Source of the DNA: Nitrospirales bacterium LBB_01
GTDB taxonomy: Bacteria; Nitrospirota; Thermodesulfovibrionia; Thermodesulfovibrionales; Magnetobacteriaceae
Assembly (NCBI GenBank): GCA_004376055.2
Contig: CP049016.1
Coordinates: 248,001 to 312,000 of the forward strand
Reading direction: 5' to 3'
DNA length: 64,000 bases
The notes under the pieces are model-generated. The model was given only the letters and a program-made list of their open reading frames with translations. It made no database searches and was not told the DNA's origin. Both the position numbers and the translations under genes were made by a program. The first letter of the stretch is position 1, and each line of letters starts with the position of its first letter. Below are positions 50,033-58,712 of this stretch, piece by piece.

Positions 50033-50078
50033 TTATTCAATTGTTGTTGTACATCTATTTTCACTAAAAAATCTATAT
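50033..50078. repeat. 46-bp direct repeat, copy 1
   Basis: Identical to 50283-50328, which encodes the C-terminal part of the response regulator-GGDEF gene including its stop codon. This copy lies directly after the kinase stop. It is separated from the other by a MITE-like element, an arrangement of insertion plus duplication. Confidence 0.85.
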
Positions 50079-50283
50079 GCTTATATACTTAACTCAGGTA
50101 CATGGTTTTATGTCAGTTAAAGAAACATTTAAAAGGACTGGATTCCCGCTCGTAGGCGGGAATGACAAAGGAGAGTGCGCTTTCTGTCATTCCTTTACAG
50201 GGGAATCCCCTTTTAGGTGAGTGTCATTCCTGCGAAGGCAGGAATCCAGTTTTTTACTAACGGAACTAACTGCATAGGCAATT
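50077..50283. mobile_element. MITE-like non-autonomous element (copy C)
   Basis: About 205 bp between the two 46-bp direct repeats. The left end (GCTTATATACTTAACTC) and right end (TAACTGCATAGGCAATTT) match those of the element at 7952-8170, as do the internal arms AAAAGGACTGGATTCCCGC and GTCATTCCTGCGAAGGCAG. The centre carries a different CAGGGGAATCCCCTT hairpin. There is no transposase gene. Confidence 0.65.
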
Positions 50284-50328
50284 TATTCAATTGTTGTTGT
50301 ACATCTATTTTCACTAAAAAATCTATAT
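50283..50328. repeat. 46-bp direct repeat, copy 2 (inside the response regulator gene)
   Basis: Encodes the last codons and stop of the gene at 50283-51218. Because it is the coding copy, it is probably the original and 50033-50078 the duplicate. Confidence 0.85.
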
Positions 50329-51218
50329 TGATTCTTTCCGTTTTCTTTAGCTATGTACATGGCGATGTCAGCCTTTTTTAGAAGTTTTTCCTCTGTATCG
50401 CCGTCTGCCGGAAATAAAGATATGCCGATACTTGCCCCTGTTTTGCACTGTCTTCTGTTGATAATAAATGGTCTCTCAAATGACAAAATTATTTTAGCGG
50501 CAACCACATCTGTATCTTCATCGGTGGATAGATTTGTAAGAAGCATTGCAAACTCATCACCCCCAAGGCGTGCAACTGTGTCTGATTCCCGTACGCATTC
50601 GCTTAATCTTTTTGCTGCCTCTTGCAGAAGCCTGTCCCCGCTGTCATGCCCCATCGTATCATTTACACTTTTGAAATCGTCTAAATCTATCACAAGCACA
50701 GCCATAGTGTGATTGCTGCGTTTTGCCGCTTTGAGAGACTGTGCAAAACGATCAAAGAAAAGTGTGCGGTTGGGAAGAGCAGTTAAACAATCGTAGTGGG
50801 CTAACTGCTTGAGTTTATTTTCCATGCCGTGCTTGTAGAGAGCCATCTCTATTGCGGCCATTAGTTCTCGTTCCTGAAACGGCTTAAGTATATAGCCAAA
50901 CGGCTCGGTAATCTTAGCCCGATTGAGCATCTCCTCATCAGCATAAGCAGTTAGATATAATACAGGAATGTCAAATTCTTGTTTTATTATATCAGCAGTT
51001 TCTATCCCATCCAAAGAGCCCTTAAGCATTATGTCCATAAGAACGAGCTCTGGTCTCGTTTGGGCTAAGCTATTCAGTGCATCATGCCCTGAAGGCACTG
51101 TCCCTGTAACATGATAGCCAAGTGACTCAAGGCTGTTTCTGATGTCCATCGCCACTATCGCTACATCCTCCACAACAAGAATCTTCTTTCTTTGTAATAT
51201 TTTAATATCTGTTGACAT
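50283..51218 (-). CDS. Response regulator with GGDEF diguanylate cyclase output
   Basis: 311 aa. REC domain ([21 protein letters not shown]; phospho-Asp in [25 protein letters not shown]) about residues 8-130. GGDEF domain about 150-305 with [12 protein letters not shown] and an upstream RESD inhibitory site. It should make c-di-GMP when phosphorylated. The REC domain is nearly the same as that of the kinase at 53398-54852. A TATAAT box ends 6 nt before the ATG, so the mRNA may be leaderless. Confidence 0.93.
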   Translation of the reverse strand: MSTDIKILQRKKILVVEDVAIVAMDIRNSLESLGYHVTGTVPSGHDALNSLAQTRPELVLMDIMLKGSLDGIETADIIKQEFDIPVLYLTAYADEEMLNRAKITEPFGYILKPFQERELMAAIEMALYKHGMENKLKQLAHYDCLTALPNRTLFFDRFAQSLKAAKRSNHTMAVLVIDLDDFKSVNDTMGHDSGDRLLQEAAKRLSECVRESDTVARLGGDEFAMLLTNLSTDEDTDVVAAKIILSFERPFIINRRQCKTGASIGISLFPADGDTEEKLLKKADIAMYIAKENGKNQYRFFSENRCTTTIE

Positions 51219-51292
51219 AGCTTTATTATAACATTAAGAATTATGTTAAAATCTAAGTGTGTTGGTGTTGGCAAGCAAATTAAAAGGCTTAA

Positions 51293-52786
51293 ATGACTGA
51301 TAAAACTGCCAAGAAGCGGACAAAGCATGATTTAACCGTGCTCTATGTAGAGGATGATGATGTCACACGAGTCTCGCTTGTCAACTTTTTAGAGAGGAAT
51401 GTAACGGTTCTTCACGTGGCGCATAATGGCATGGAGGGGCTCTCTCTATTTGAGACCAGTAAGCCTGATTTAATAATCACAGATATTCGGATGCCGGTTA
51501 TGGATGGCCTTGCGATGTCTAAAGCCATAAAGGAAAAAAATAAATCTACACCGATAATTGTTACAACCTCTCATAACGATGTCCATCTACTCCTGTCTGC
51601 CATAGATATAGGGATTGATAAGTACATAGTCAAGCCTATAAAATTTGAGCAGCTTGGAGCGGCAATCAATAGTTGTGCCAATTCACTCTATCAGGAGCGG
51701 CAAATCCGTCAATTGAACGAAGACCTTAGGCAAAACAACAAGCGATTGAGCGAAAAGACCCTGTATCTGGACAGTATCTTGCGCTCATCGTCAGATGTTG
51801 GAATTGTGGCAATGGATCTGGACTTTTGCATAAGATATTTTAGCCCTGCGGCAGAAAAACTCCTCGGAGTAAAAATCGAAAGAGCAATGGGATTTCCGAT
51901 CCCTGAGCTTTTTCAGAAGTCAGGGTTGAAGCCGTCTTTTTTAGATGAAGCAGCAGCCTTGATAACAGAAGATTCAGATTACACATTTCCATTTACCACC
52001 AAAGTTGAGGACATATCGTATCTGCTTGAGTGCAGACTTTCAGGGATATGGGAAAGGAAATCAGAACTGGCAGGATTTGTGCTCACAGTTCATGACATCA
52101 CAGAGCGGCATAACAGAGAGGAACTGATAAAGGCATCGCTAAGAGAAAAAGAGGTACTGCTCCGTGAGGTTCATCACAGGGTAAAAAACAATATGCAGAT
52201 AATCTCAAGCCTTATGCGGCTTCAAGCCAGATATATAGACGATGAAAAACTTGTCGCAATTTTTAAAGACAGTGAAAACCGCATCAAATCCATGGCGCTT
52301 GTTCACGAAAAACTCTATAAAACCAACGACATGGCCAGGATTGACTTTGCCGCCTATGTTAAAAGTTTAACGTATGGGCTTTACAGCTCATACTCAATTC
52401 ATGGCAGCGTGTCTCTTAATGTGGATATTGGAGACGTGACACTGGGCATAGACACTGCGATTCCCTGCGGGCTGATTATTAACGAGCTGATTTCTAATTC
52501 CCTGAAATACGCATTTACATCCGGTGAAAGGGGTGAAGTGTCAGTATCACTGCGGGAAACCGAAGACGGATTTTTTGAGCTGATTGTAAAGGACACTGGA
52601 GCGGGAATACCAGAAAGCATAGATTTCAGAAACTCCGAATCTCTCGGCTTACAGCTTGTAGTAAGCCTTTCTGAGGATCAGCTTCATGGCAAAATTTCTC
52701 TAAACAGGGACAACGGCACCGCATTTACCATTAAGTTTAAGGAGTTTACAAATAACCATTTTGAACAAACCCCGCCTGCACAATAA
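51293..52786 (+). CDS. REC-PAS-HisKA_2 hybrid histidine kinase
   Basis: 497 aa. An N-terminal receiver (TVLYVEDDDVTRVSLVNFL, phospho-Asp in IITDIRMPVMDG, IVKPIKFEQ) is followed by a coiled coil and a PAS domain (about 155-280). It ends with a HisKA_2/HWE-type kinase (REVHHRVKNNMQIISSLMRLQA with the phospho-His) and HATPase (NELISNSLKYAFTS, KDTGAGIPE). It is divergent from the preceding GGDEF gene across a 74-bp promoter region. Its receiver is the intact relative of the deleted one at 97-420. Confidence 0.9.
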   Translation: MTDKTAKKRTKHDLTVLYVEDDDVTRVSLVNFLERNVTVLHVAHNGMEGLSLFETSKPDLIITDIRMPVMDGLAMSKAIKEKNKSTPIIVTTSHNDVHLLLSAIDIGIDKYIVKPIKFEQLGAAINSCANSLYQERQIRQLNEDLRQNNKRLSEKTLYLDSILRSSSDVGIVAMDLDFCIRYFSPAAEKLLGVKIERAMGFPIPELFQKSGLKPSFLDEAAALITEDSDYTFPFTTKVEDISYLLECRLSGIWERKSELAGFVLTVHDITERHNREELIKASLREKEVLLREVHHRVKNNMQIISSLMRLQARYIDDEKLVAIFKDSENRIKSMALVHEKLYKTNDMARIDFAAYVKSLTYGLYSSYSIHGSVSLNVDIGDVTLGIDTAIPCGLIINELISNSLKYAFTSGERGEVSVSLRETEDGFFELIVKDTGAGIPESIDFRNSESLGLQLVVSLSEDQLHGKISLNRDNGTAFTIKFKEFTNNHFEQTPPAQ

Positions 52787-52826
52787 AGCTCAATCATTGT
52801 AAATGAGGGATAAAAAAAAGAACTTT

Positions 52827-52887
52827 CTCCGCAGATTGCACAGATTGTTTTTCTTTCATCTGCGTTTATCTGTGTCATCTGCGGATT
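52827..52887. repeat. Inverted pair of the dispersed ATCTGCG repeat
   Basis: CTCCGCAGATTGCACAGATTG on the left and CATCTGCGTTTATCTGTGTCATCTGCGGATTA on the right pair with a short TTTTCTTT loop. This is the same family as 6163-6226 and 1280-1312. It lies downstream of the hybrid kinase, in a gap that otherwise shows no gene up to the dodecin. Confidence 0.7.
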
Positions 52888-52990
52888 ATTCTGTTTCTTA
52901 CTTTTTTGACTTCTCCTTGGGATAAGGACACTTTTTTTAATACAGTCGCTACCTTATCCGTACACGCACCAGTTTGAGGTGGGACGCGTA

Positions 52991-53194
52991 TTAAGTCTTA
53001 TCTACCTTAAAAGCAACCTCTGCCTTTACTCTGAAGACGTCAACCATGTTGTCTTTCATTTTGACATCGAATTCGGTGACCATAATGCGTGTGATGCCTC
53101 GCAACGACGTCTGTGCTTCTTTGATTAGATTTGTTGTTGCATCCTCCCAACTATTTGGTGATTCTCCCACTAAGATAACGATTTTGGAAACCAT
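52991..53194 (-). CDS. Dodecin-like flavin-binding protein
   Basis: 67 aa of the dodecin fold: VSKIVILVGESPNSWEDATTNLIKEAQTSLRGI and VFRVKAEVAFKVDK. Dodecins form 12-mers that store or buffer flavins. The aromatic Trp that stacks flavin is in place (SWEDA). AAGGAGGGGCAAC precedes the ATG. The 200-bp gap upstream, to 53397, holds no gene. Confidence 0.85.
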   Translation of the reverse strand: MVSKIVILVGESPNSWEDATTNLIKEAQTSLRGITRIMVTEFDVKMKDNMVDVFRVKAEVAFKVDKT

Positions 53195-53397
53195 GTTGCC
53201 CCTCCTTTTTTAAAGGGTTTGCATTATGAGCATATGGTAACGGCAGTGTCTGAGGGAACGATAAGCCCTGATTGAATTTTCTCCTACAACCACCGCTTAC
53301 CATTTATTTGATAACTGACTATATGTTAAAACAATATGATGTGAAAGTCAAGAAATATTTTAGGCAACTGTGACTTTTGTACGTAAGGAAAGACCTA

Positions 53398-54852
53398 TTA
53401 TTTGATGCAAGGAATTTTTATCTCAAAACGCGTATATTTTTCAACAACGGACATCAAGGATATTGTTCCTTCGTGTTTTTCAACAACTCTCTTTACGCTG
53501 TAAAGACCAAGACCTGTGCCTTTTAAACTTTCCGGCGCCTGGAAATATTCCTCAAATACTTTATCATGGTAACACTGCGCAATACCTCTGCCATCGTCCT
53601 CTACGGACAAAAAAACATCGGTTCCGATTCTGTGCAATTTTACTTTTATTAGATTACTTGCATACTTTACGGCATTGCTGATTAGATTTTCTGTCATTGT
53701 CTTAACCTGATAATAATCGCCCATAATAGAAATTGACGTCTCTTCAAGCTGTTTTAGCGTTGAGTTATCATTAACAGTCAGCTTAATTGAGCGTCTTTCC
53801 ATCTCTGGGATGAAACCGCTTAAAACAGACGCCAATAGCTCATTGAACTTCAACTCCCTTGGATTAAAAGCCATGAGTGAGTTCTTATTTTTAAGAGAAT
53901 GGGTCGTTACCTCTATTACATTTAAAATATCTCTGGAGGCATCACTTATAACTCTTAGAGCATCTGTTTTTTCTTTGTCGCTTTTAGCTTTACCCTCAAG
54001 ATACCTGTTAGAGTAGCCATTTATTGCAATCACTGGCGTTTTCAGGTCATGTAAGAGGACTGAAATAAAACTTTCTCTCTGATTATTAAGATTCTCCTCG
54101 TAAAGTTTTTTCTCTGTAACGTCTCTAAAAGCCACAACGGTGCCTTCAAGAGCGCCTGTCTCATCTATTATTGGCGATACACAGCCGTTAATATAAATCC
54201 TGTCGCCTGTCTTTGACACAACTGCCATGTCTTTCATGTCAGTCTTAAAACAGTTCATATTGACAGCACAAAAATTCTCTACTCTGCTTTGTCCCTCCAA
54301 CTTCAAAACATTATTTATATGTTTACCGAGTGCCTTTTCTTGAGTATATCCTGTTAGTAGTGTTGCAACAGGGTTTATAAACACAATACAGCCCTCTCTG
54401 TCAGTTGCAATGATAGCATCCCCTATGCTCATTAAAACTGTGGAGAGCCAACGTTGACTTTCTTTGAGGCGGCTTTGAAGTTTGTGCTTATAGAGGGCAA
54501 TTTCTATTGTTGTGCGGAGTTCCGTTTCTTCAAAAGGCTTAAGTATATATCCAAACGGTTCGGTAATTTTAGCGCGCTCAAGCATTTGTTCATCAGCATA
54601 AGCGGTAAGATAAACAACCGGAATATCAAATTTGTGCTTTATAGCATCAGCGGTTTCTATACCATCCTGAGAACCGTGAATCATTATATCCATAAGGACA
54701 AGGTCCGGTTTGTTCTGGTTTACGCTCTGAAGTGCCTCCTGTCCGCTTGAAACAGTGGCAGTGACTTCATAGCCAAGCAGGTCGAGGCTCCTCCTAATGT
54801 CCTTAGCTATTATAGTCTCATCTTCTACAACGAGAATCCTTTTTTTCAGCAT
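53398..54852 (-). CDS. REC-PAS histidine kinase
   Basis: 484 aa. A receiver (about 1-125) nearly identical in design to the one at 50283-51218 ([31 protein letters not shown]). Then come a PAS domain with PAC (about 135-255) and a HisKA/HATPase core with FISVLLHDLKTPVIAINGY and DDGRGIAQ, GTGLGLYSVK. It is a hybrid in reverse order (receiver first). It is 27 bp downstream of the GAF-GGDEF gene on the same strand. The kinase and the GGDEF protein may work in one c-di-GMP pathway. Confidence 0.92.
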   Translation of the reverse strand: MLKKRILVVEDETIIAKDIRRSLDLLGYEVTATVSSGQEALQSVNQNKPDLVLMDIMIHGSQDGIETADAIKHKFDIPVVYLTAYADEQMLERAKITEPFGYILKPFEETELRTTIEIALYKHKLQSRLKESQRWLSTVLMSIGDAIIATDREGCIVFINPVATLLTGYTQEKALGKHINNVLKLEGQSRVENFCAVNMNCFKTDMKDMAVVSKTGDRIYINGCVSPIIDETGALEGTVVAFRDVTEKKLYEENLNNQRESFISVLLHDLKTPVIAINGYSNRYLEGKAKSDKEKTDALRVISDASRDILNVIEVTTHSLKNKNSLMAFNPRELKFNELLASVLSGFIPEMERRSIKLTVNDNSTLKQLEETSISIMGDYYQVKTMTENLISNAVKYASNLIKVKLHRIGTDVFLSVEDDGRGIAQCYHDKVFEEYFQAPESLKGTGLGLYSVKRVVEKHEGTISLMSVVEKYTRFEIKIPCIK

Positions 54853-54879
54853 ATTTGGTTACAAACTATCCATCTTCAT

Positions 54880-55866
54880 TCAATCAGAAATCTTTACGAT
54901 ACCTTTTCCTGTAACTCTTGCACTATACAAGGTTGCTTTAGTGCGCGTAAGCAGATCCTCGAGCTTCTCGTTTTCCTTAAGCTCTGCAATCCCTATGGAC
55001 AGAGATGTTTGCAGGCGCTTGTCTGTAAAACGGGCCAAACTTATTCTTTCTACAAACCTGTTTATGACTAACTCCGCATTGCTCAAAGACGTGTTAGGCA
55101 TGTAAAGAATTATCTCATCAGTGCCGTATCTCCCCAAAATATCTATCCCTCTGAGGGATGCTCTCAGCTCATCTGCCATCTCCCGATAGAGATCATCGGC
55201 TGTTTCAGGACCGTAGATAGCCGTCAACTCTTTAAAGTTATCCATATCCATCATGCAAATAGTAAGAGACGCCTTTGTCCTTCTACTTTTGTTATATTCT
55301 TCAATAAGCTTGTTGTGAAAGAAGTGATAGTAAAGCAGTCCGTATTTTGGATCAACGCGCCTGAGTTCATTAAGATGTGACAGCAGACGCTCTTTTCGTA
55401 TCGACTCTGAACAGATATTTGCAATTGCAACCAAATAGTCTCTCATCTGTTTAGTGATTTCCATCTCATTTTCGAAAAAAACAGCAATGAACCCCATAGG
55501 CCTGTCCTCTGCCTCAAGTCGTATCAATGCGGCAACTGCATAGTCAGTCTCCATGCGGACGTCATTGTAAATATCCTGAGGGTCGTTTTTCGTCACAACT
55601 ATGAAATTTTCGGCAAGAAATATCTTGCCAATAGCCGCCTTACCTGTTGAGCGTTTATACGATTGTGAGTATTGGGCCGAAAGATTGTATTGGTTGTTAA
55701 TTTCAAGATAACCAGTCTGCTGGTTTTTTAGCACAAGCGCTGCCGAGGATATCCCCAACACGTCTTTTAACGAAAACAGAATCTGATGTACCGTATGTAC
55801 GGAGGACATCTGCTGATTCAGCTCCTTTATCGAACTGCAAATATTGTTAAACATTTTTACTTGCAT
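54880..55866 (-). CDS. GAF-GGDEF protein with degenerate active site
   Basis: 328 aa. A GAF domain (about 20-165) is followed by a diguanylate-cyclase-like domain (about 170-325). The signature reads GRYGTDEIILYMP, with GTDEI in place of GGDEF, so cyclase activity is doubtful. An RGID sequence five residues earlier keeps the RxxD inhibitory-site pattern, so it may bind c-di-GMP instead. It lies upstream of the REC-PAS kinase. A TATAAT box on its coding strand ends about 55 nt before the ATG. Confidence 0.82.
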   Translation of the reverse strand: MQVKMFNNICSSIKELNQQMSSVHTVHQILFSLKDVLGISSAALVLKNQQTGYLEINNQYNLSAQYSQSYKRSTGKAAIGKIFLAENFIVVTKNDPQDIYNDVRMETDYAVAALIRLEAEDRPMGFIAVFFENEMEITKQMRDYLVAIANICSESIRKERLLSHLNELRRVDPKYGLLYYHFFHNKLIEEYNKSRRTKASLTICMMDMDNFKELTAIYGPETADDLYREMADELRASLRGIDILGRYGTDEIILYMPNTSLSNAELVINRFVERISLARFTDKRLQTSLSIGIAELKENEKLEDLLTRTKATLYSARVTGKGIVKISD

Positions 55867-55992
55867 AGTAACACCTCCTCTTTTCCGAGTGAAATTTCTA
55901 ACCCTTCTGCTTACCTAATAATATTATAACATTTAAATGGTATAATAGGAGTGGATGGTTTGTTAGCAAATAAAAAAAAGAGGGGGAATAAT

Positions 55993-56388
55993 ATGTCTAA
56001 AACAGGTGATATTTTTCAGGGCGGTGACTGGAAGGGGGAAAAGCATGTTCCTGTCATAGAGTGTGCAGATGCGGTTGGCGCCGATGAGCTCTTTGATGTA
56101 AAGGTGTCTGTCGGGAAAGAAATTGGTCATCCAAACACTACTGAGCACCACATAAGATGGATACAGTTGTTTTTTAAACCAACGGATGGAAAATTCTCTT
56201 ACCAGATAGGTAACTTTGAATTTACTGCTCACGGTGAATCAGCCGAGGGTGCAAACGCAGGCCCGGTTTATACAAATCATGCAGTGACTGCCTCTATGAA
56301 AACCAAAAAATCTGGAACTCTTATTGCCACAAGCTTTTGCAATATCCACGGTTTTTGGGAGTCCTCCAAAGACGTCGCTGTTAAATAG
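55993..56388 (+). CDS. Class II superoxide reductase (neelaredoxin type)
   Basis: 131 aa. The iron centre ligands are clear: Glu16-Lys17-His18 (EKHVPVI), His46 in HPNTTEHHI with His52 and His53, and CNIHG with Cys and His near the C-terminus. No N-terminal desulforedoxin domain exists, so it is the single-iron form that reduces superoxide to peroxide in anaerobes. The start at 55993 is chosen because GAGGGGGAATAAT precedes it; a GTG at 55951 in frame is unlikely. A TATAAT lies at 55941-55946. Confidence 0.95.
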   Translation: MSKTGDIFQGGDWKGEKHVPVIECADAVGADELFDVKVSVGKEIGHPNTTEHHIRWIQLFFKPTDGKFSYQIGNFEFTAHGESAEGANAGPVYTNHAVTASMKTKKSGTLIATSFCNIHGFWESSKDVAVK

Positions 56389-56400
56389 CAGCAGATTACG

Positions 56401-56438
56401 TCAGAGTGGTCAGGGTTTTAATACCCTTGCCACTCTGA
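56401..56438. terminator. Hairpin between convergent superoxide reductase and methyltransferase genes
   Basis: TCAGAGTGGTCAGGGT pairs with ACCCTTGCCACTCTGA around a TTTAA loop. It lies between two stop codons on opposite strands and may act as a bidirectional terminator. The U-tract after the stem is weak (GCTTCTT). Confidence 0.55.
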
Positions 56439-56443
56439 GCTTC

Positions 56444-57613
56444 TTATCCTAAAAGAGACGCAACCCTGTTCCTTAGAGAAAAACCTCTCAGGGTGAATGC
56501 CTCGTCTCCTTTGTACTGAATCATCACCTTATGACTTACTCCCATACCGCCATCGGTTATTAGCCGTTTGACCTTTGCAGCCTGAAACGCAAAATCCTCA
56601 GTTTCGGCAATCTTTGATAAAAACTCATCTATACCAAGAGACACTAAAAAAGTTCCCTGCGGACAAAATCCAAGACAGTTGAAACCCGCAGCCTCTCCCC
56701 ATGTCTTAAGCGATGTGAAGTTGACGTGCGCTGTGATGTCCTGACTCCCGATATTTATATAGGGGTTTTCGTGAGCCCTGTGTTTGTGATAGCACATGAG
56801 AGTTCCAGAGAAACGCTCTGAAGCATAGTATTCCCACGCCGGATAGCCATAGTCTATCGTTAAAATAAATCCCTCCGCTAAATACTCAGAAACATCAGAA
56901 AGCCAAACCCGCGTCTCTAAATTTATCTCCGTTCTGTAGCCATGAGCTAAATCAAGAGGAATTGATATGTTAAATTCATTAAGATAATCAATCACTCCGG
57001 CAGCAGGAGTTAAAAACTTCTCGTTAAAGTTCTTATCAACATACACCTCTTCAATCTTGCCGTCTTTTGCCTCTATTAAATGGACAGGAAATGAATCTAT
57101 CAGCTCATTTGAAATTACGCATCCTTTAACCTGAGGGAAATCTTTCATAACAGCAGTCCATGTGATTCTATCTGAAAACTCAGTCAGTCTGGCTTTTTGC
57201 TTAAGTTGAAAATGCGGATTCCGTTCGACTATTACGTAGGAGATGGTGTTAAAAATCTCCCTGCCTTTTAAACTTGTCAAGATGTCAAAGCAAATTAGAC
57301 CGCTGCCGCCTCCATATTCTATGATGTAAAAGGTCTCAGGGTTTTTCATAATCTGCCACATCTCTTCAATTTGCCTTGCTATCGCCCATCCAAACGCCAT
57401 GTGAAGATTAGAGGCTGTGAAAAAATCCCCACCGCGTCCTATCTCTGTGCTGTTTTTCATGTAATAGCCACATTGTGGGGCATACAGGGCAATGTCCATA
57501 AAATCCCTGAAACTTATACAGCCATCGTGCTTAATCCGCTCCCTTATGATTTGCTCTGCTGTCATTGTGTAGAGGATATGATACCAGAAGTTTGGATTTT
57601 TAGAAATTGACAA
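56444..57613 (-). CDS. MidA/NDUFAF7-family SAM-dependent methyltransferase
   Basis: 389 aa of COG1565. The N-terminus has IRERIKHDGCISFRDFMDIALY and GRGGDFFTASNLH, then a SAM-binding IIEYGGGSGLICFDIL, ERNP and VISNELIDSFPVHL. The conserved GMCVLHYKHRAH-like region reads MCYHKHRAHENPYI. The eukaryotic homologue methylates an Arg of complex I; a bacterial target is unknown. It lies on the minus strand, opposite to superoxide reductase and Uma2. Confidence 0.88.
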   Translation of the reverse strand: MSISKNPNFWYHILYTMTAEQIIRERIKHDGCISFRDFMDIALYAPQCGYYMKNSTEIGRGGDFFTASNLHMAFGWAIARQIEEMWQIMKNPETFYIIEYGGGSGLICFDILTSLKGREIFNTISYVIVERNPHFQLKQKARLTEFSDRITWTAVMKDFPQVKGCVISNELIDSFPVHLIEAKDGKIEEVYVDKNFNEKFLTPAAGVIDYLNEFNISIPLDLAHGYRTEINLETRVWLSDVSEYLAEGFILTIDYGYPAWEYYASERFSGTLMCYHKHRAHENPYINIGSQDITAHVNFTSLKTWGEAAGFNCLGFCPQGTFLVSLGIDEFLSKIAETEDFAFQAAKVKRLITDGGMGVSHKVMIQYKGDEAFTLRGFSLRNRVASLLG

Positions 57614-57636
57614 AATCCTTTTTTTTGTACTACATT
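57607..57636 (+). promoter_or_regulatory. Leaderless-type promoter of Uma2 copy 2
   Basis: TTGACA (57607-57612), 18-nt spacer, TACATT (57631-57636), then 5 nt to the ATG. The layout matches that of copy 1 at 27581-27610. The -35 box overlaps the 5' end of the opposing methyltransferase gene. Confidence 0.55.
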
Positions 57637-57641
57637 ATCGT

Positions 57642-58154
57642 ATGCAAACGGTTGGAATAGATTTAGGCCTGACTGAAATTATTAATGGAGAGGAAATTAT
57701 GGGGCCTAGTCCATTTAGACGTCATCAAGACATAGTAGGGAACTTGTACGCTATTATACGCCAACATATTAAATTAAAGAATTTGGGTGAGATATATTTA
57801 TCTCCGCTTGACGTAATCTTTGAAGAGGGAATCAACAGGCTTCAGCCCGATATACTGTTTGTTAAAAAGAATAATCAGAATATACTTCAGGACTGGATAC
57901 GAGGCGTACCGGATATGGTTTGTGAGATAATATCTCAGGGTAGTTACGAAATGGATACCGAGGTTAAAAAGGCTATTTATGAGAAATATAGAGTGCCAGA
58001 GTATTGGATAGTCATGCCGGAGCTGCAAATGATTGAGATTTTAACCATTGAAGGTGATAAATACAAGTTACATTGCGTGGCTTCTTTTGAGGGCATGGTC
58101 ACATCCAAAGTCATAGAAGGGCTTACAGTTAACATAAAGGATATATTTGAATGA
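57642..58154 (+). CDS. Uma2-family PD-(D/E)XK nuclease-like protein (copy 2)
   Basis: 170 aa, the same length as copy 1 at 27062-27574 and very similar to it. The cores INGEEIMGPSPFRRHQ, EEGINRLQPDILFVKK, DWIRGVPDMVCEIIS and EYWIVMPE are shared. Differences cluster at the N-terminus and in two surface loops. Conserved Asp, Glu and Lys support a nuclease fold. No partner gene is seen at either site. Confidence 0.85.
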   Translation: MQTVGIDLGLTEIINGEEIMGPSPFRRHQDIVGNLYAIIRQHIKLKNLGEIYLSPLDVIFEEGINRLQPDILFVKKNNQNILQDWIRGVPDMVCEIISQGSYEMDTEVKKAIYEKYRVPEYWIVMPELQMIEILTIEGDKYKLHCVASFEGMVTSKVIEGLTVNIKDIFE

Positions 58155-58221
58155 CATTCTGTTATTCTGTAGTACATTATAATTTTTGCGAAAAGGTATG
58201 TTTGATCCAAAGGAGGAGTTT

Positions 58222-58659
58222 ATGAAAAGAAACGTGTTATTACAATTTGCAGCTATGGCGCTTTTGGCAGCTGTCCCGTTTGCTGTTTATGCACATGAGG
58301 GCGGAAAGCACCCTGACCAGGGGAGTAATTCTTTGATTGAAGAGATGTTGATACTTCAAAAGGCTTTTCAGGAGATCGTTGTTGCGGTTGTTTTAAAAGA
58401 TAATAAAGGGGTTATTAACGCAATAGAGCCTATGAAGGGGACTATGGAAAAAACTCATGAAAGCGCTCATACCGGCAAAATCAGTTTGCCCAAAAACTCC
58501 GGCAAGCTCGACAAATTTATAAAAATGGATAAGGAATTTCATCACAACCTTCATCTGCTGGAGGAGTCTGCACAAAAGAATGATTACAAGAATATGCACA
58601 CCCTGACCAAAAAACTCTTAGACGGTTGTATTAATTGCCATTCTACTTTTAGAAAATAA
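58222..58659 (+). CDS. Cytochrome c'-like monohaem protein
   Basis: 145 aa with a signal peptide (residues 1-24, ending VYA-H). A helical body follows, with a C-terminal CINCHSTFRK haem motif, typical of cytochrome c' four-helix bundles that bind NO or O2-related ligands. The ATG at 58222 follows AAAGGAGGAG; an earlier in-frame codon at 58186 is not favoured. Its neighbours are Uma2 and a DUF362 ferredoxin. Confidence 0.8.
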   Translation: MKRNVLLQFAAMALLAAVPFAVYAHEGGKHPDQGSNSLIEEMLILQKAFQEIVVAVVLKDNKGVINAIEPMKGTMEKTHESAHTGKISLPKNSGKLDKFIKMDKEFHHNLHLLEESAQKNDYKNMHTLTKKLLDGCINCHSTFRK

Positions 58660-58712
58660 GTGATACGAGGCTCTGTTCATAAAAATAGGCAGAATTTGTG
58701 TTATAATCCACT

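Noticed and set aside
52684-52878. Minus-strand frame across the ATCTGCG repeat
   Set aside because: Its residues are a translation of the dispersed repeat and of the antisense of the kinase 3' end.
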